DNA from: Perlabentimonas gracilis
Lineage (GTDB): Bacteria; Bacteroidota; Bacteroidia; Bacteroidales; Tenuifilaceae
DNA: 64,000 nucleotides
Reading direction: 5' to 3'
Assembly: GCF_011174675.1 (NCBI RefSeq)
Contig: NZ_JAANIG010000024.1
Span: 1-64,000, forward strand
Made by a program: the position numbers and the translations under genes. Below, in pieces: positions 11,301 to 18,256 of the stretch; the stretch's first letter is position 1, and the number at the start of each line of letters is the position of its first letter. The notes beneath the pieces are model-generated. The model searched no databases. It was not told the origin of the DNA and worked only from the letters and a program-made list of their open reading frames with translations.

Positions 11301-12199
11301 TTATCCTCATTCAGCACGCCATCCTCAATCTGTATGCTTGAGTACAGGCCTAGAGTCCATGCTCCAGTGGTGGTCATGGTGTGGCCGTTCTGTATTACAA
11401 AAGTCTGATAGTCATCATTCATATTAAAGGGAGAGTGTCCTTCACTTGTTTCCCAATTGGATAAATTGTTATGTTCACCTGAGCCTTGGGAATAAAAAAT
11501 TGGTTGGGTGTAAGAAATTATTATTTGCCCATTGGCTCCAGAACCGCCGGGATGATTAGTTCCAAAAAAAAGAATTTGCTGCCGCTCACCACCGCCACCG
11601 CCGCCACCAGGGGCAGTACCACTTTGGCCAGAATCATTGGTTCTACCATCACCACCATTACCACCATTGGCTCCATTACCACCATCGCCTCCTGAGCCAC
11701 CTCCCTGCGCTCCATTGCCCCCGGTTAGGTTGATTGCTCCACCTGTGGCAGAACCACCTTGCCCTATTGAACCAGCATTTCCACCACCGCCTTTACCGCC
11801 ATCGGCAGTAAGGGTTAGAAATGTGGTTGCACCACCATCCCCTCCGTTGCCTCCATTTGCAGCTCCCGCATTGCCCCCCGCACCAACGCTATATGGTATA
11901 ACCTGCCCGGGCGTAACGCTAATAACTTGCCTAGCATATCCACCGCCACCACCACCAGAACCACCATTATTGTTATTACTTGAACCGCCGCCACCACCAC
12001 CAGCGCCCCATACTTGAACAATAATTTCTGATACACCCGCAGGTACAGTGTAGTTTCCAGAACCTGAATTGTAAGTGGTAGTTTGCCCCCAAGCCCCACC
12101 CCCCACAAGAGCGAGAGCAAGAAAAAGAAGTAGCGTTCTGAAAGATTTCGGGCAGCCATTGCCCTTTGGGTTATGTTTTATGCTAGTAGAGCTGTTCAT
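2399..12199 (-). CDS. Giant secreted surface protein: Gly-rich domain, beta-solenoid units, Ig-like domains
   Basis: This 3266-residue protein begins with a signal peptide that ends near residue 39 (GGGAWG|Q). Next is a Gly-rich domain (about 45-230, starting YTVPAGVSEIIVQVWGAGG). Four module starts follow at about 235, 550, 1459 and 2350, each with a [FYL]YS...W pattern. Each leads into solenoid-like repeats rich in Asn, Gly and Thr, and ends in a module opening with a [YF]P[VFI]G motif. From about 2770 to the end are Ig/PKD-like domains with paired Cys (VCDNEQ, LCEGVT, VCAGSN, ICEGDP). No T9SS sorting domain is recognisable; the protein stops at PETGPQYHIPNTHGM, nearly the same tail as the divergent 521-residue protein. 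It is most likely a cell-surface adhesin or matrix protein. The secretion route is not shown by sequence. Confidence 0.85.
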   Translation of the reverse strand: MNSSTSIKHNPKGNGCPKSFRTLLLFLALALVGGGAWGQTTTYNSGSGNYTVPAGVSEIIVQVWGAGGGGGGSSNNNNGGSGGGGGGYARQVISVTPGQVIPYSVGAGGNAGAANGGNGGDGGATTFLTLTADGGKGGGGNAGSIGQGGSATGGAINLTGGNGAQGGGSGGDGGNGANGGNGGDGRTNDSGQSGTAPGGGGGGGERQQILFFGTNHPGGSGANGQIIISYTQPIFYSQGSGEHNNLSNWETSEGHSPFNMNDDYQTFVIQNGHTMTTTGAWTLGLYSSIQIEDGVLNEDNTITIQANGFLQVDDNGTLNHNVGNLNIFGGTVTIGAASTITYGFAGDQQILAEEYGDLTISGGGTKTILGNVRVNNNLSLTNGNISLGAGTNNLTIDANASITGTFGPTRMIVCDGDGSLIKEGASSTDFQMVYPVGTGSVYSPMNITSFASTGSGSVSVRVAGERAPNTNPTDLNRHWVTSTQGISGISADINFTFDASDVQGNDYEAKFWAVDEWLDVPGGTVGATSFSVAGASNLSGTWTAREPIRTYYSYQSGPWTAATTWTTDPSGTLSVSPGIPGADDRVVILNGRTVTNPSGSITVFSVQLNEGGTLDLGTTTGHNFGWVKGQGMLRLQTNNFPTGDFSEFVSATGGTVEYYNNANFNLNQLDYNNLIINLSTPATTVTLLGNLIVEGDLTIQQGTFRVNNNTATTRIVSNINGNVLVGENGLIRLGTGNTGTGNNNAHRIIIKGDFTNNGDVQFTNLTAAAYNDNNHPNNRVDVVFNNPSSDQSVLLNGPTRFYRIEINKGVDQTYILNIDATNSAFFNLWGKTNLDPSGTPPNIPNPQALGLLAGTLRLGENIVVPSIAETGVYNIDEDAMLWLDGANVTYSAQANTADGTAFIIYGGLRISSNSVFNDNSKQGLIMRTTSSLLIEDGSITTECVRTSYEVGTHRGAFTMSGGDLSIRAVNLPNLGGMNIYAAFTLPYPDNTLTISGGTINILSPNPIAGGSGSNFSYVVGANPNNISITGGEFNITVPAARDAYIASRAPFWNLNIISDVTNRSAQPRTYTANARVPEAITAQPLVVLNNLTLENRAVLTSGPNNVDVSVGNNFTINNNTTYSPGNNTTIFNGSGPQTFTYSGTITNGLNNLTLGGESDLSLAGTQATLAVRGNLELGSGTTLRDGTKAITVAGNISNSGTHYRPAGAAGRIELTGGAVQTISGNGTGSFNNLSISKSGGSVTLANPMTVNGDLRLVSNHRFSIGNNTLTLGLNGRVFSTAATTDQVFNANKMVVTNGLASDGGIKKHFSNTNEFLYPFGFELSGTYYYMPANIQFSSAPAQWGSVTSRPVNERHYLAQGATNAITTYWKNTSEGFSGITPNSVTHSYTYNASGANNFVQGNEANYIPAVYRSGSSWVTIPDVNQVDQANNRITFANQSAGSGEYTAGESLAFQAIPILYSSSTPTFWDTPSTWSAVGVGEPGGDGVPGPNTIVIIGDDTHNHTVTIQTPNEESGALFIAEGSMLDLGITQGHNFAAIPEETVAGAGTLRISSSNYFPAGDFGEFIGSNGGTVEFYSNAGQIDIPTISGSGLALNQFNNLILNHQGNIVNLPDLNLTIHDNITVKGSVQSARTNTGSNWTTLNVLGNFNVESGTFIIMNGTPSKTLRIQGDINVSNGATFRVRATAANTTHTLELHGDINNEGTFNLHQTDSRVSAVFKGTNNALIAGSGTTYNFYDITVDKGNDATPVVTLESDITTGVTNPFLTLTNGTFRVNKEGLTVTITDGGTSFSIPSTAALSVQNGDVRVAYGTGNLILAGKLEVLGGNMFIGNPATSNNNSIEYAAAGTPEIVVEGGNLSVNGQIRRPTTISSGSLNYIQSGGTTTIYGKSRINTRGLIEIANTNSLFSISGGTLEFDRPSVNGTAFGDIYIRPDSSLVTGGTLQMGLNGSTANHTFRLSSSSPLWNVSVGAVGSDQILQNEVLALSILNNLTINGNSQFNANGLNLSIGGSFTNNNNNASAGIGNGGFLAGSSTQTVTFNGSGTQNIVGNGTNLTNFANLTFASEGTVSLQPNSSLRVNGNLNLSTGILNDGGNTISVVGNITNTSTHTSSTVDGGLNLIGTQNQNLNGVGGTYGNIILNNTSGASLQNNATITGRLTFTNGSIYIDDYNLVFGQNASIGGTPDKTRMLILNGVLSDQGVRKVFTGASSFTFPIGVSGKYTPASYNISSIGAAGTITVRPINRRHPAVVTPSENELAYYWKVDSTGFDSNLTLTHSYTYDSNDAKPTVANYVVGLYKIHEYRWFDLGNNDVGKPGIVNSGLNSFSITNVGYLSGDFTAGEADNFTPPLETYYSRNVNGSWFTPSDWLVGSPSGAVATQAPNGNPVFIQENHTMTLNQDGAYSVSVEVIGTLTCGNTVFHDLGTVFGTGKIDITSTVDGFFVFPGGSFDEFFETTGTTVEFMGSNTASLPLKPGNIYKPYQNVIFSGTGQKNMSAENMRVLGNLTIRNGTRLNNTLHNKNLYISGSWINENISTNSFIPGTGTVFFEGSTLQNINVTARESFYNLTMVNTGDGAEIAGNSGIDIARRLTLTNGVLKSALGKEVRLTNTNASIAVSGGSSASYVDGPLSKRIINGQSFNFPVGNGGRLGRIILTNVSAASSPEYWTATYFNSNPDPTYPTASENLDGALTVVSNNEYWVVDRPGSGTANIRLRWDAASLPAYTTNATLRPNLRVVEFENGSPGIWTARGQNVSGTATSGIVSTTSPVTQDDYIFSIGAIGVTAAITDTSPQEVCDNEQTVTIPVELTGVAPWSLSYRVGATTLTENNINASPYNIQIRGSDFGQGVHVVELVSVSDASNPGVINPGTVTITVLQTDKPTITGPTTVGVNETRIYSTPDNGNTYLWSWVDIPGGGTIATPGNASTNITFGSTTNDFTLRVVETMTNGCSAQAEQLITVLNVPSPEISPTEGNLCEGVTITYQTTSNAGNQYRWNVTGGTCNTADYNNWRTVAQGGNSIEVEWSSVGNGSITVEERVGTTATQGSDTRNFVVYEKPTQPTLQNYTAGVCAGSNVDIVVENSEVGITYQLMSSGTPVGATIAGDGGSITLTTPELTTTTVFYVRAYNLGCEDFSTDFTANVYLNPVVNWVSLSDTEGDLSTTICEGDPAELNINYTVYTGNFSLEILHDLDTNPVETLDQTVVTTNPFKRNVTPVWDGVSIPPSTTYKYRVVITDEYGCESEPVPEASQPAVTVWKTPETGPQYHIPNTHGM

Positions 12200-12663
12200 A
12201 GCAATTTTATGGTAAGTTTATTATTGTTTTCCTTAGTTTGTTGCCTACCGCCATGCTTTCCGAAAAAAGGCAGAAGTTAGCAGTTGGCCCAGCTAGCTGC
12301 ATTAACCAGCAAATTTAGTAAAATATGCAATCCCGCATATTATTATTGATTAACAGCCAAATATTTATTGCTAATGATGTTGCTTGTTACATTAATGTTT
12401 TGTTGCTCATAGCTACACGGAAATTACACATACTATTAAGCAACCCCTGTGCCATATACTTTAACGTTCAGATATTCACCCCATAAAGGCTGGGGTGGCG
12501 AAAGTGTGGGGTACGAAATCGGGCATAAGCGCTTATGCCGCTGGAAGAGCATATGCTGTGTTTTATCAAGTAAAACATGCTGTTTGCCAAATTTTGGGCC
12601 GATAGGCTAAACAATTACCTACATATGTGCGTATAGATAACGCTTTAAGTGCTGTATTAACAG

Positions 12664-12671
12664 TAACTTTG
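12664..12671 (+). promoter_or_regulatory. Candidate -7 box in the divergent intergenic region
   Basis: TAACTTTG matches the Bacteroidota -7 consensus TAnnTTTG. It would give an mRNA leader of about 150 bases for the 521-residue protein gene. No clear TTG lies about 20 bases upstream. The rest of 12200-12825 is AT-rich and holds no gene; it must carry control signals for both divergent surface-protein genes. Confidence 0.3.
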
Positions 12672-12825
12672 CGCTGTGCGACCGTTTTCGGGCAATTTTG
12701 GCTCACGAACCAATAGTTAGTTTGTGTTAAACATTTGTACAATTGTTAGTTAAGGCGAATGGCGTAGATGTTGCTTTAATAATGGATGTTGTGAGTCATT
12801 ACAATGGATTGGATAATATTACGAT

Positions 12826-14391
12826 ATGAGACGATATATACTTTACAAAAGTAAAGCCCAAATTCTGGCCCTTGCTCTGGCGCTAGTCAGCTTCGGGGTG
12901 TTTAGCCAAACCTCAAAGGACAATTATACGGGCTTGTGGAACGATTCTAACAGCTGGGTAGGGGGAACGATTCCTAATAGTGCTAATCCACAGAACAGTG
13001 TGTATATTGATGGGTTTATAACATTACAAGGCAATTTAACATTTAGTAAAAACAATGTAAACCTATATGTAAGGGATACTTTAATTATTAACGGGGATCT
13101 AACTCTTGGGAATAATAATGATTTATCAATTTTCGATGGAGGTGTACTTATAGTAACAGGAAGTGTTTTTGTCGCTAACCAAGTAAATATTGCAGGAAAT
13201 GGTTATTTTATAGTTTATGGTGATTTTAATAAGACGGGTTCATCAAACCAAGGATCTTTTACTAGTGATGATTCTCCATCAAATGTCTTTATAGGAGGGA
13301 CTATAGATGTGCCAGGGGGTTGGGCCGATGACCCTGGCGATGTTTTTAACTGTTCAGGAACTGGATACGTAGGTACTGAGGGCTGTAATTGGGGAAATTT
13401 TGATGATATACTAGAAGATCCAATTTATGAAGATTTAATCGAAGGCTCTTGTTCTACAAAACCAGTTATTGACACCCAACCAACCGATGTTACTGCTTCA
13501 GAAGGTTCAATTGTTACATTTTCATTAACTACATCTTCAACCCCGGTAAGCTATAGGTGGCAGATAAAAGAAAATGGAGGAACAGTCTGGTCAAACATTT
13601 ATAACGACGGAACCTATTCTGGTGCAACCACCGCTAGCCTTACGGTAAATAGCATAACTACAGGAATGGATGGTGATCATTTTCGGTGCATTGTTAAATT
13701 TGATAACGGTTGTTCCACAAAGTCAGATGAGGCAACACTTACGGTAGGCGTTGGGTGTTCTATTTCGCTTACGTCAGATGCTGTAACTGAAAACCAAACT
13801 ATATGTTTTAACATTGCCATTCAGGAGATAACATACAGCACAACAGGGGCGACAGGTGCAACGTTTAGCGGATTGCCTAATGGTGTTTCAGGGAGTTGGA
13901 GTGCCGATGTAGTTACTCTTTCTGGAACACCTACCGAGGCAGGGACATTTAACTATACTGTGACTTTAAATTCGCCTTGTACCCCAATAGCCGAAGGAAC
14001 TATTGCTATTACTCCAGCACCTATAGCCACTGTTACAATCGATCCTTCTGGCTCTGCTTGTGCTGGTGGTAATCTGTCCATATCCTTAACACTCGAAGGT
14101 ACTGGCCCATATTCTTTCAACTTGGTTAGCGTTCAGGGCGGAACAGAAGAGGTTTTACAGACAGTTACCAGCCAGGTAGAACCCGTTGGTGGATTTATCT
14201 TTAACGTAACATGTCCTGAGTGGATAGATAATTCTGTTAGACCTATCGAGCCCACAGAATACACCTTTACCCTTCGCAATTTTGTGGATTCAAGCGGGTG
14301 CGCTGGAGTTGTAACACCTGCAACCGTAGATGTTTGGAAACGCCCCGAAACAGGCCCACAGTACCACATACCCAATACTTATGGGGAGTAG
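12826..14391 (+). CDS. Secreted multidomain protein with Ig-like domains, relative of the giant protein
   Basis: This 521-residue secreted protein has a signal peptide (cleavage after about residue 27, VFSQ). A module of about 150 residues follows (W...W..G.IP, then alternating beta-strand repeats such as LIINGDLTLG) that resembles the solenoid-unit starts of the giant protein. Next come an Ig-like domain (about 205-310: PVIDTQPTDVTASEG, YRWQ, FRCIV), a second beta domain with paired Cys, and a last domain ending VWKRPETGPQYHIPNTYGE. That tail is shared with the giant protein transcribed in the opposite direction 626 bases away. No T9SS or other known sorting domain is visible. A surface or matrix role is inferred from the domains. 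Confidence 0.8.
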   Translation: MRRYILYKSKAQILALALALVSFGVFSQTSKDNYTGLWNDSNSWVGGTIPNSANPQNSVYIDGFITLQGNLTFSKNNVNLYVRDTLIINGDLTLGNNNDLSIFDGGVLIVTGSVFVANQVNIAGNGYFIVYGDFNKTGSSNQGSFTSDDSPSNVFIGGTIDVPGGWADDPGDVFNCSGTGYVGTEGCNWGNFDDILEDPIYEDLIEGSCSTKPVIDTQPTDVTASEGSIVTFSLTTSSTPVSYRWQIKENGGTVWSNIYNDGTYSGATTASLTVNSITTGMDGDHFRCIVKFDNGCSTKSDEATLTVGVGCSISLTSDAVTENQTICFNIAIQEITYSTTGATGATFSGLPNGVSGSWSADVVTLSGTPTEAGTFNYTVTLNSPCTPIAEGTIAITPAPIATVTIDPSGSACAGGNLSISLTLEGTGPYSFNLVSVQGGTEEVLQTVTSQVEPVGGFIFNVTCPEWIDNSVRPIEPTEYTFTLRNFVDSSGCAGVVTPATVDVWKRPETGPQYHIPNTYGE

Positions 14392-14440
14392 ACAGTGGAT
14401 TAAAATTTAATCTTACCAAATAGGCAAGCCTCAAAATACA

Positions 14441-14480
14441 ATTACTCCACCTACCATATGCGGCAGGTGGAGTAATTATT
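14441..14480. terminator. Bidirectional terminator between convergent genes
   Basis: A perfect 12-base-pair stem (ATTACTCCACCT at 14441-14452 with its complement at 14465-14476) encloses a 12-base loop and is followed by TATTTT. It lies between the 521-residue protein gene (+) and the beta-helix protein gene (-) and can serve both. Confidence 0.65.
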
Positions 14481-14498
14481 TTGCAGCAATTTTACTAC

Positions 14499-15935
14499 CT
14501 ACGGCTTTTGAGCGCCGTACCCGGGCACATTGCCAAACAGGTTTAGGGCATCTCTCCATGGATATTTGTTGGCAAACATGGTGGCGCTCGACGATATTGT
14601 GCCCTGCTTATTCATGCCCATGGCAGCACGCCACTGGTTGGCGGGCGAGTTAGGGTCGTAGTCAACGGTTTCGCTGTAGCGAGCCCCTAGGTAGCCTTCG
14701 AGGTAGGCTTTGTTCACCTTAAGCCCAGCAGGAATCTCATTCTTATTTCCTGTAACGCTGGCAACCTCCAGGTCGTCAAAATCTTGTGCATCTATTCGTA
14801 TTCGCGTATTGCTGGCTGGGCTGTAGTGCAAATCCTTATCCTTGTTTACAAAGAAGATATTGTGGTCTATGCTAATCCACTCGTTGTTATTAAAGCGGGT
14901 ATGGTCGATCCCTGCCAGAATGCTGGCGCCAATCACATTGTGGTGGATATTGTACTGGCAGCCAGTCATTATCCGTACCCCGTAGCCCATGTCGAGAAAG
15001 TCTTTTAGCCTACTCCAGCTGAACAGAATGGTATTGTTGGCTATCTCCACATCGCTGCAAAGCGTGAGCGTATTGGGGCCACCGGTTCGAGCGCAAGTGC
15101 CATAAATCTCGATGGCAGCCATTTTGTTGGCCACAAACACATTGTTCTTAACGGTAAACAATCCGCTTCGGTGACCTGCCTGGAGCGCAAAGCTGGCTCC
15201 ATTTAGGAATACGCAGTTCTGCACGGTTACATCGCCCCCGGTGGTGGCGCTAACGAACTGCAGCAGAGGCTCGCCAACGGTTGAGTTCATGTTGGCTGGC
15301 TTTTCGGTGGGCAGCATCAGCCGGCCCCCTTCAACACCGTCAACAACCCCATCGTTTGGGCTGTAGGCATTTCGTTCGCCGCTATCGAAAACTATATGGT
15401 CAATTACGGTTCCCGCCACATCCTTGGTGAACTTGAGCAGAGCCTTGCGCGATGTTCTTGCGCTTTCGTTGTTTGGCTGTATTAGGGTAGGGTGCGCCAC
15501 AATATCCTGCTTGCCAAAGCCCTCGTCGAAGCTGCCGTAGAGCCGAACGGGCTTGTTGCTCTCAATAAAGCCAACGTTAAGCGTTCCGTAGTAAACGCCA
15601 CCAGCAATGCGGATTTCTGCCCCGGGCTCGGCCACGTTTATGGCCTTGTCGATATTCTTAAAGGGGCTGCCCTTGCTACCATCGTTTCGGTTGCTACCAT
15701 TGGTCATCGAAACGTAAAGTGTTTGGCTGCTACCGGTAGCGGGAGTGGCTGCATCGGGTGTTGCAGCGGGAGTTGGTTTGGTTTCCGCCGCTTTCTCGTC
15801 GGCCTGCTTTTGCTCAGGTCTTGTGGTTACGGGTACCTTCTTTTTAACATCCTTCAGATTTTTAATCTGAGCCGAAGCTGGCATTACAATCATTAGAACA
15901 AGGGCAATGGCCCCAATGGTTTTAAGTACTTTCAT
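14499..15935 (-). CDS. Secreted right-handed beta-helix protein
   Basis: This 478-residue protein has a signal peptide (cleavage near residue 22, ASAQ). A low-complexity linker rich in Lys, Glu, Thr, Pro and Ala follows (about 27-68). A parallel beta-helix domain of the DUF1565/pectate-lyase-like type starts at LYVSMTNGSNRNDG and runs to about residue 400 (SPFKNIDKAINVAEPGAEIRIAGG; HNVI, NNTIL, NNVFV repeats). Such domains bind or cleave polysaccharides or act as structural surface proteins; no catalytic residues were identified. No T9SS sorting domain is seen. It is the last gene of a four-gene leftward cluster whose other members are unknown proteins. Confidence 0.75.
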   Translation of the reverse strand: MKVLKTIGAIALVLMIVMPASAQIKNLKDVKKKVPVTTRPEQKQADEKAAETKPTPAATPDAATPATGSSQTLYVSMTNGSNRNDGSKGSPFKNIDKAINVAEPGAEIRIAGGVYYGTLNVGFIESNKPVRLYGSFDEGFGKQDIVAHPTLIQPNNESARTSRKALLKFTKDVAGTVIDHIVFDSGERNAYSPNDGVVDGVEGGRLMLPTEKPANMNSTVGEPLLQFVSATTGGDVTVQNCVFLNGASFALQAGHRSGLFTVKNNVFVANKMAAIEIYGTCARTGGPNTLTLCSDVEIANNTILFSWSRLKDFLDMGYGVRIMTGCQYNIHHNVIGASILAGIDHTRFNNNEWISIDHNIFFVNKDKDLHYSPASNTRIRIDAQDFDDLEVASVTGNKNEIPAGLKVNKAYLEGYLGARYSETVDYDPNSPANQWRAAMGMNKQGTISSSATMFANKYPWRDALNLFGNVPGYGAQKP

Positions 15936-15965
15936 CGTTTTGTTTTTTTAGGTTTTACAATATCG

Positions 15966-16487
15966 TTAGTTAGTAGGGTTGGCTTTAATTACCTGCGCAA
16001 CAGAGTTGTCATGTGGCATGATAACCGCGATTAGCAGTTCGTTTTCACTTATGCTTTTGAAGACTGAGGTTGGGCACTCGTACCTTTTGGGCCTGCTGCT
16101 AACAGGTAAATCATGAGCCCTACCCACCGAATCGATTTCGAATGCTTCATGTGCAGCTATGCTAACAAAGTGCCGTGTGGTGTGGGTAAAGGTTTTTCGG
16201 TTCCTGTAGCTAAGCGTACTTTTTTGGGTTACGGGCCCTACCAAAACTCTTGGTAGTTTATTCAGCCTAGCCACTCGCCAGGCCATTCGCAGGCAAATAA
16301 AGAGGAATGCAACGGATAGAAATATTCCCACCTCAGGGTAATGGGGGAAAGCAAAAAAGGATAATGGAACCACCACCACACCAACCACTAGTATTGCCTT
16401 TAGCATCCACTTCCCCGTTTGCTTTAGGAAGTCAATATTTAGCGAGCTGTAAACCTCTGCCCAGTTTATTGTTATTTCTTGGGTCAT
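15966..16487 (-). CDS. Two-helix membrane protein of unknown function
   Basis: A 173-residue protein that I do not recognise. Two adjacent hydrophobic segments lie at about 29-47 (AILVVGVVVVPLSFFAF) and 53-69 (GIFLSVAFLFICLRMAW), followed by a basic cytosolic-type region and a soluble C-terminal part of about 90 residues. It starts 6 bases after the stop of the 440-residue coiled-coil gene and ends 30 bases before the beta-helix gene. It is therefore almost certainly co-transcribed with them. Confidence 0.7.
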   Translation of the reverse strand: MTQEITINWAEVYSSLNIDFLKQTGKWMLKAILVVGVVVVPLSFFAFPHYPEVGIFLSVAFLFICLRMAWRVARLNKLPRVLVGPVTQKSTLSYRNRKTFTHTTRHFVSIAAHEAFEIDSVGRAHDLPVSSRPKRYECPTSVFKSISENELLIAVIMPHDNSVAQVIKANPTN

Positions 16488-16493
16488 GACCAG

Positions 16494-17816
16494 CTAAATA
16501 TTTTCCTTTGCCATTAGCTCTTCGAACATAATGTGGCTTCGAGGGGTACCAAATGATCCGTTGGGTGCAACCTCCTTCTCAACATGCATAGTGTACAGCT
16601 TGCATAACCCATCGGGCAGCTCCGCCGCAACTTGCACCGTTGTTTCGCTAATGTTTTTAACAACCCACTGGGTTTTGGTGCTATCGGCCCACTCCTCAAC
16701 CCTTTTGCTCTCCCAGGGTTTAACAACGGCTACCCTAAGCACCTTAGCGTTGGGGGTTGAGGTGCTAAGCGCCATGAGTGCTGCCGCTTTGGGCTCTGCT
16801 GCCTCGGGATCGGTAATAGCCTCGGGCTTCATGGTTGTTAGCTTGCTGCGCTCCTGCTTGCGGCTCTCGTTAAGCTCTATGAGCTTCGATAGGGCGTTGA
16901 GCACCGACTCGAGGCTTGAGGACGAGTCGGTAAATAGGGGTCTTAGCTCGTCTATTTGTTGGGTAAACCCATCAATCTCCTTTTTACCAATTAGGTAAGG
17001 TTTCTGGTTCTTATCGCTAATCCAATCGACATCGCGGTTCAGAAATTCTATCCTGTCGTTAATCTGCTTGCCAACCTCGTCTACCAGCAGCTTGGAGGTT
17101 TCGGCAAACCGACTGGGGAATTGTTGAACTCGCATCTTGGTGTCGGTAACAATGCTCTCGAGGGTAATCGTTACTTGGCTAGCAAAAGCCACCTGGCTGT
17201 ATTCGGCTAGCAGATCCTGAGCTTTTGCAAAACTCTTCTTATGCTCAAGGAGTCCGGGGATATTTTGGGGAGCACCATCGAAATAGGGGATATCCTTAAA
17301 CCTATCGACCCAGAGTTTGCACAGCTCCTCGTTCTGCTGAGCCTTTACCTCCATCTCCCTGTTGGCCTCGGCTTTTTGCTGCGCGTTGGCTCGCTCCTCT
17401 TGTTCAAGTAGCTTAATGTGCTCAGCCAGCTCCTTTATTTCGGGGATATCGGTTAGTGGTCCAGCGAAACGAGAGTAGTAGGTGTCGAGCTCGCGCTTTG
17501 CCCACTCGAGCTCTTTCCTAACAATATGATCGCGGATTCGATTAAGCTGAGCCTGGGCTTCGAAGGGGAGCTGATTGTTCCCGCCAGGGCGAGTGCTCAC
17601 GCCTTTTCGCTCCAAATCTTTGCGAAGCTTCTCAATTTTCTGCATCAGCGACTTCACCTGAAAATCGTCGGGGGTCTGCTGTTTTGCCTCAGTGCAAATC
17701 TCATCGGCCTTGTTTAGCAGCTCCACGGCCTCGTCGTTCTTTCCGCTAAACATGCTTCTTTCTGCATTTCGCAAGTAGCCATTGGCCTCTTGTAGCGTTT
17801 TTTTCGTGTCAATCAT
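16494..17816 (-). CDS. Coiled-coil / TPR-like protein of unknown function
   Basis: A 440-residue soluble protein without a signal peptide. The first 80 residues resemble a helical repeat (AERSMFSGKNDEAVELLNKA), then comes a long charged helical region likely to be coiled coil (about 55-330, rich in Glu, Lys and Gln). The last 90 residues are more beta-like (LRVAVVKPWESKRVEEWA) and include a conserved-looking VQVAAELPDGLCKLYTMHVE stretch. No enzymatic motif is seen. It sits between a 49-residue gene upstream and the two-helix membrane protein downstream, so it may form a complex with that membrane partner. That role is inference. Confidence 0.7.
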   Translation of the reverse strand: MIDTKKTLQEANGYLRNAERSMFSGKNDEAVELLNKADEICTEAKQQTPDDFQVKSLMQKIEKLRKDLERKGVSTRPGGNNQLPFEAQAQLNRIRDHIVRKELEWAKRELDTYYSRFAGPLTDIPEIKELAEHIKLLEQEERANAQQKAEANREMEVKAQQNEELCKLWVDRFKDIPYFDGAPQNIPGLLEHKKSFAKAQDLLAEYSQVAFASQVTITLESIVTDTKMRVQQFPSRFAETSKLLVDEVGKQINDRIEFLNRDVDWISDKNQKPYLIGKKEIDGFTQQIDELRPLFTDSSSSLESVLNALSKLIELNESRKQERSKLTTMKPEAITDPEAAEPKAAALMALSTSTPNAKVLRVAVVKPWESKRVEEWADSTKTQWVVKNISETTVQVAAELPDGLCKLYTMHVEKEVAPNGSFGTPRSHIMFEELMAKENI

Positions 17817-17845
17817 AGCAGTGTAGTTAGTGGGTTAGTACATCA

Positions 17846-17995
17846 TTAGCTAATTTCATTCTCTTTGCCTTTGGATTTCGACGAATTGGTCATGGCAGAT
17901 GCTTCGCGCTTAACGCCTTTAGTGGTGCTGCGGATAGAGTTTGAAATCCCAAGAATGCGCTGAATGGTCGATAGGATTTGCTGAATTGTTCTCAT
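17846..17995 (-). CDS. Small 49-residue basic protein, first gene of the unknown operon
   Basis: An ATG at 17995 opens a 49-codon frame ending in TAA, 29 bases before the start of the coiled-coil gene. The product starts MRTIQQILSTIQRILGIS, which could form an amphipathic helix, and ends in a Ser/Lys-rich hydrophilic tail. A good -7 box match lies upstream (18061-18068). Position at the head of the operon with a plausible promoter supports a real gene. No family is recognised. Confidence 0.5.
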   Translation of the reverse strand: MRTIQQILSTIQRILGISNSIRSTTKGVKREASAMTNSSKSKGKENEIS

Positions 17996-18060
17996 GATAC
18001 AGATTTTTTGGTTAATAAATTTGGGTTATGTCCCACGGGGAGACTTAATTATTTATATAC

Positions 18061-18068
18061 CAAAGTTA
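18061..18068 (-). promoter_or_regulatory. Candidate -7 box for the four-gene unknown operon
   Basis: On the minus strand this reads TAACTTTG, matching TAnnTTTG. It would start transcription about 60 bases before the ATG at 17995. No -33 TTG is evident. Confidence 0.35.
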
Positions 18069-18256
18069 CTTTGAGCCGTAGCGCATTACCATGAGGGAAA
18101 ACCCTCATTTTGCATAGGGGAATTAGGAAGGGGGTGTCGTAAATCTGTGGTTACAAGCCGCGATGGTGATGTTGGGTGCCCATGAGCGAAGGGTTTTGGA
18201 AGGGGGAATCCAGGGTAATAACCCAAACTTTAGAGATGGGATATACCTTATATATT

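Noticed and set aside
11637-12017. Pro-rich 126-codon open frame on the plus strand
   Set aside because: It is the complement of the Gly-rich coding region of the giant protein; GGN codons read as CCN on the other strand.
2399-12199. Truncation of the giant gene by frameshift or insertion
   Set aside because: The tail matches that of the independent 521-residue protein and a proper terminator follows at once.
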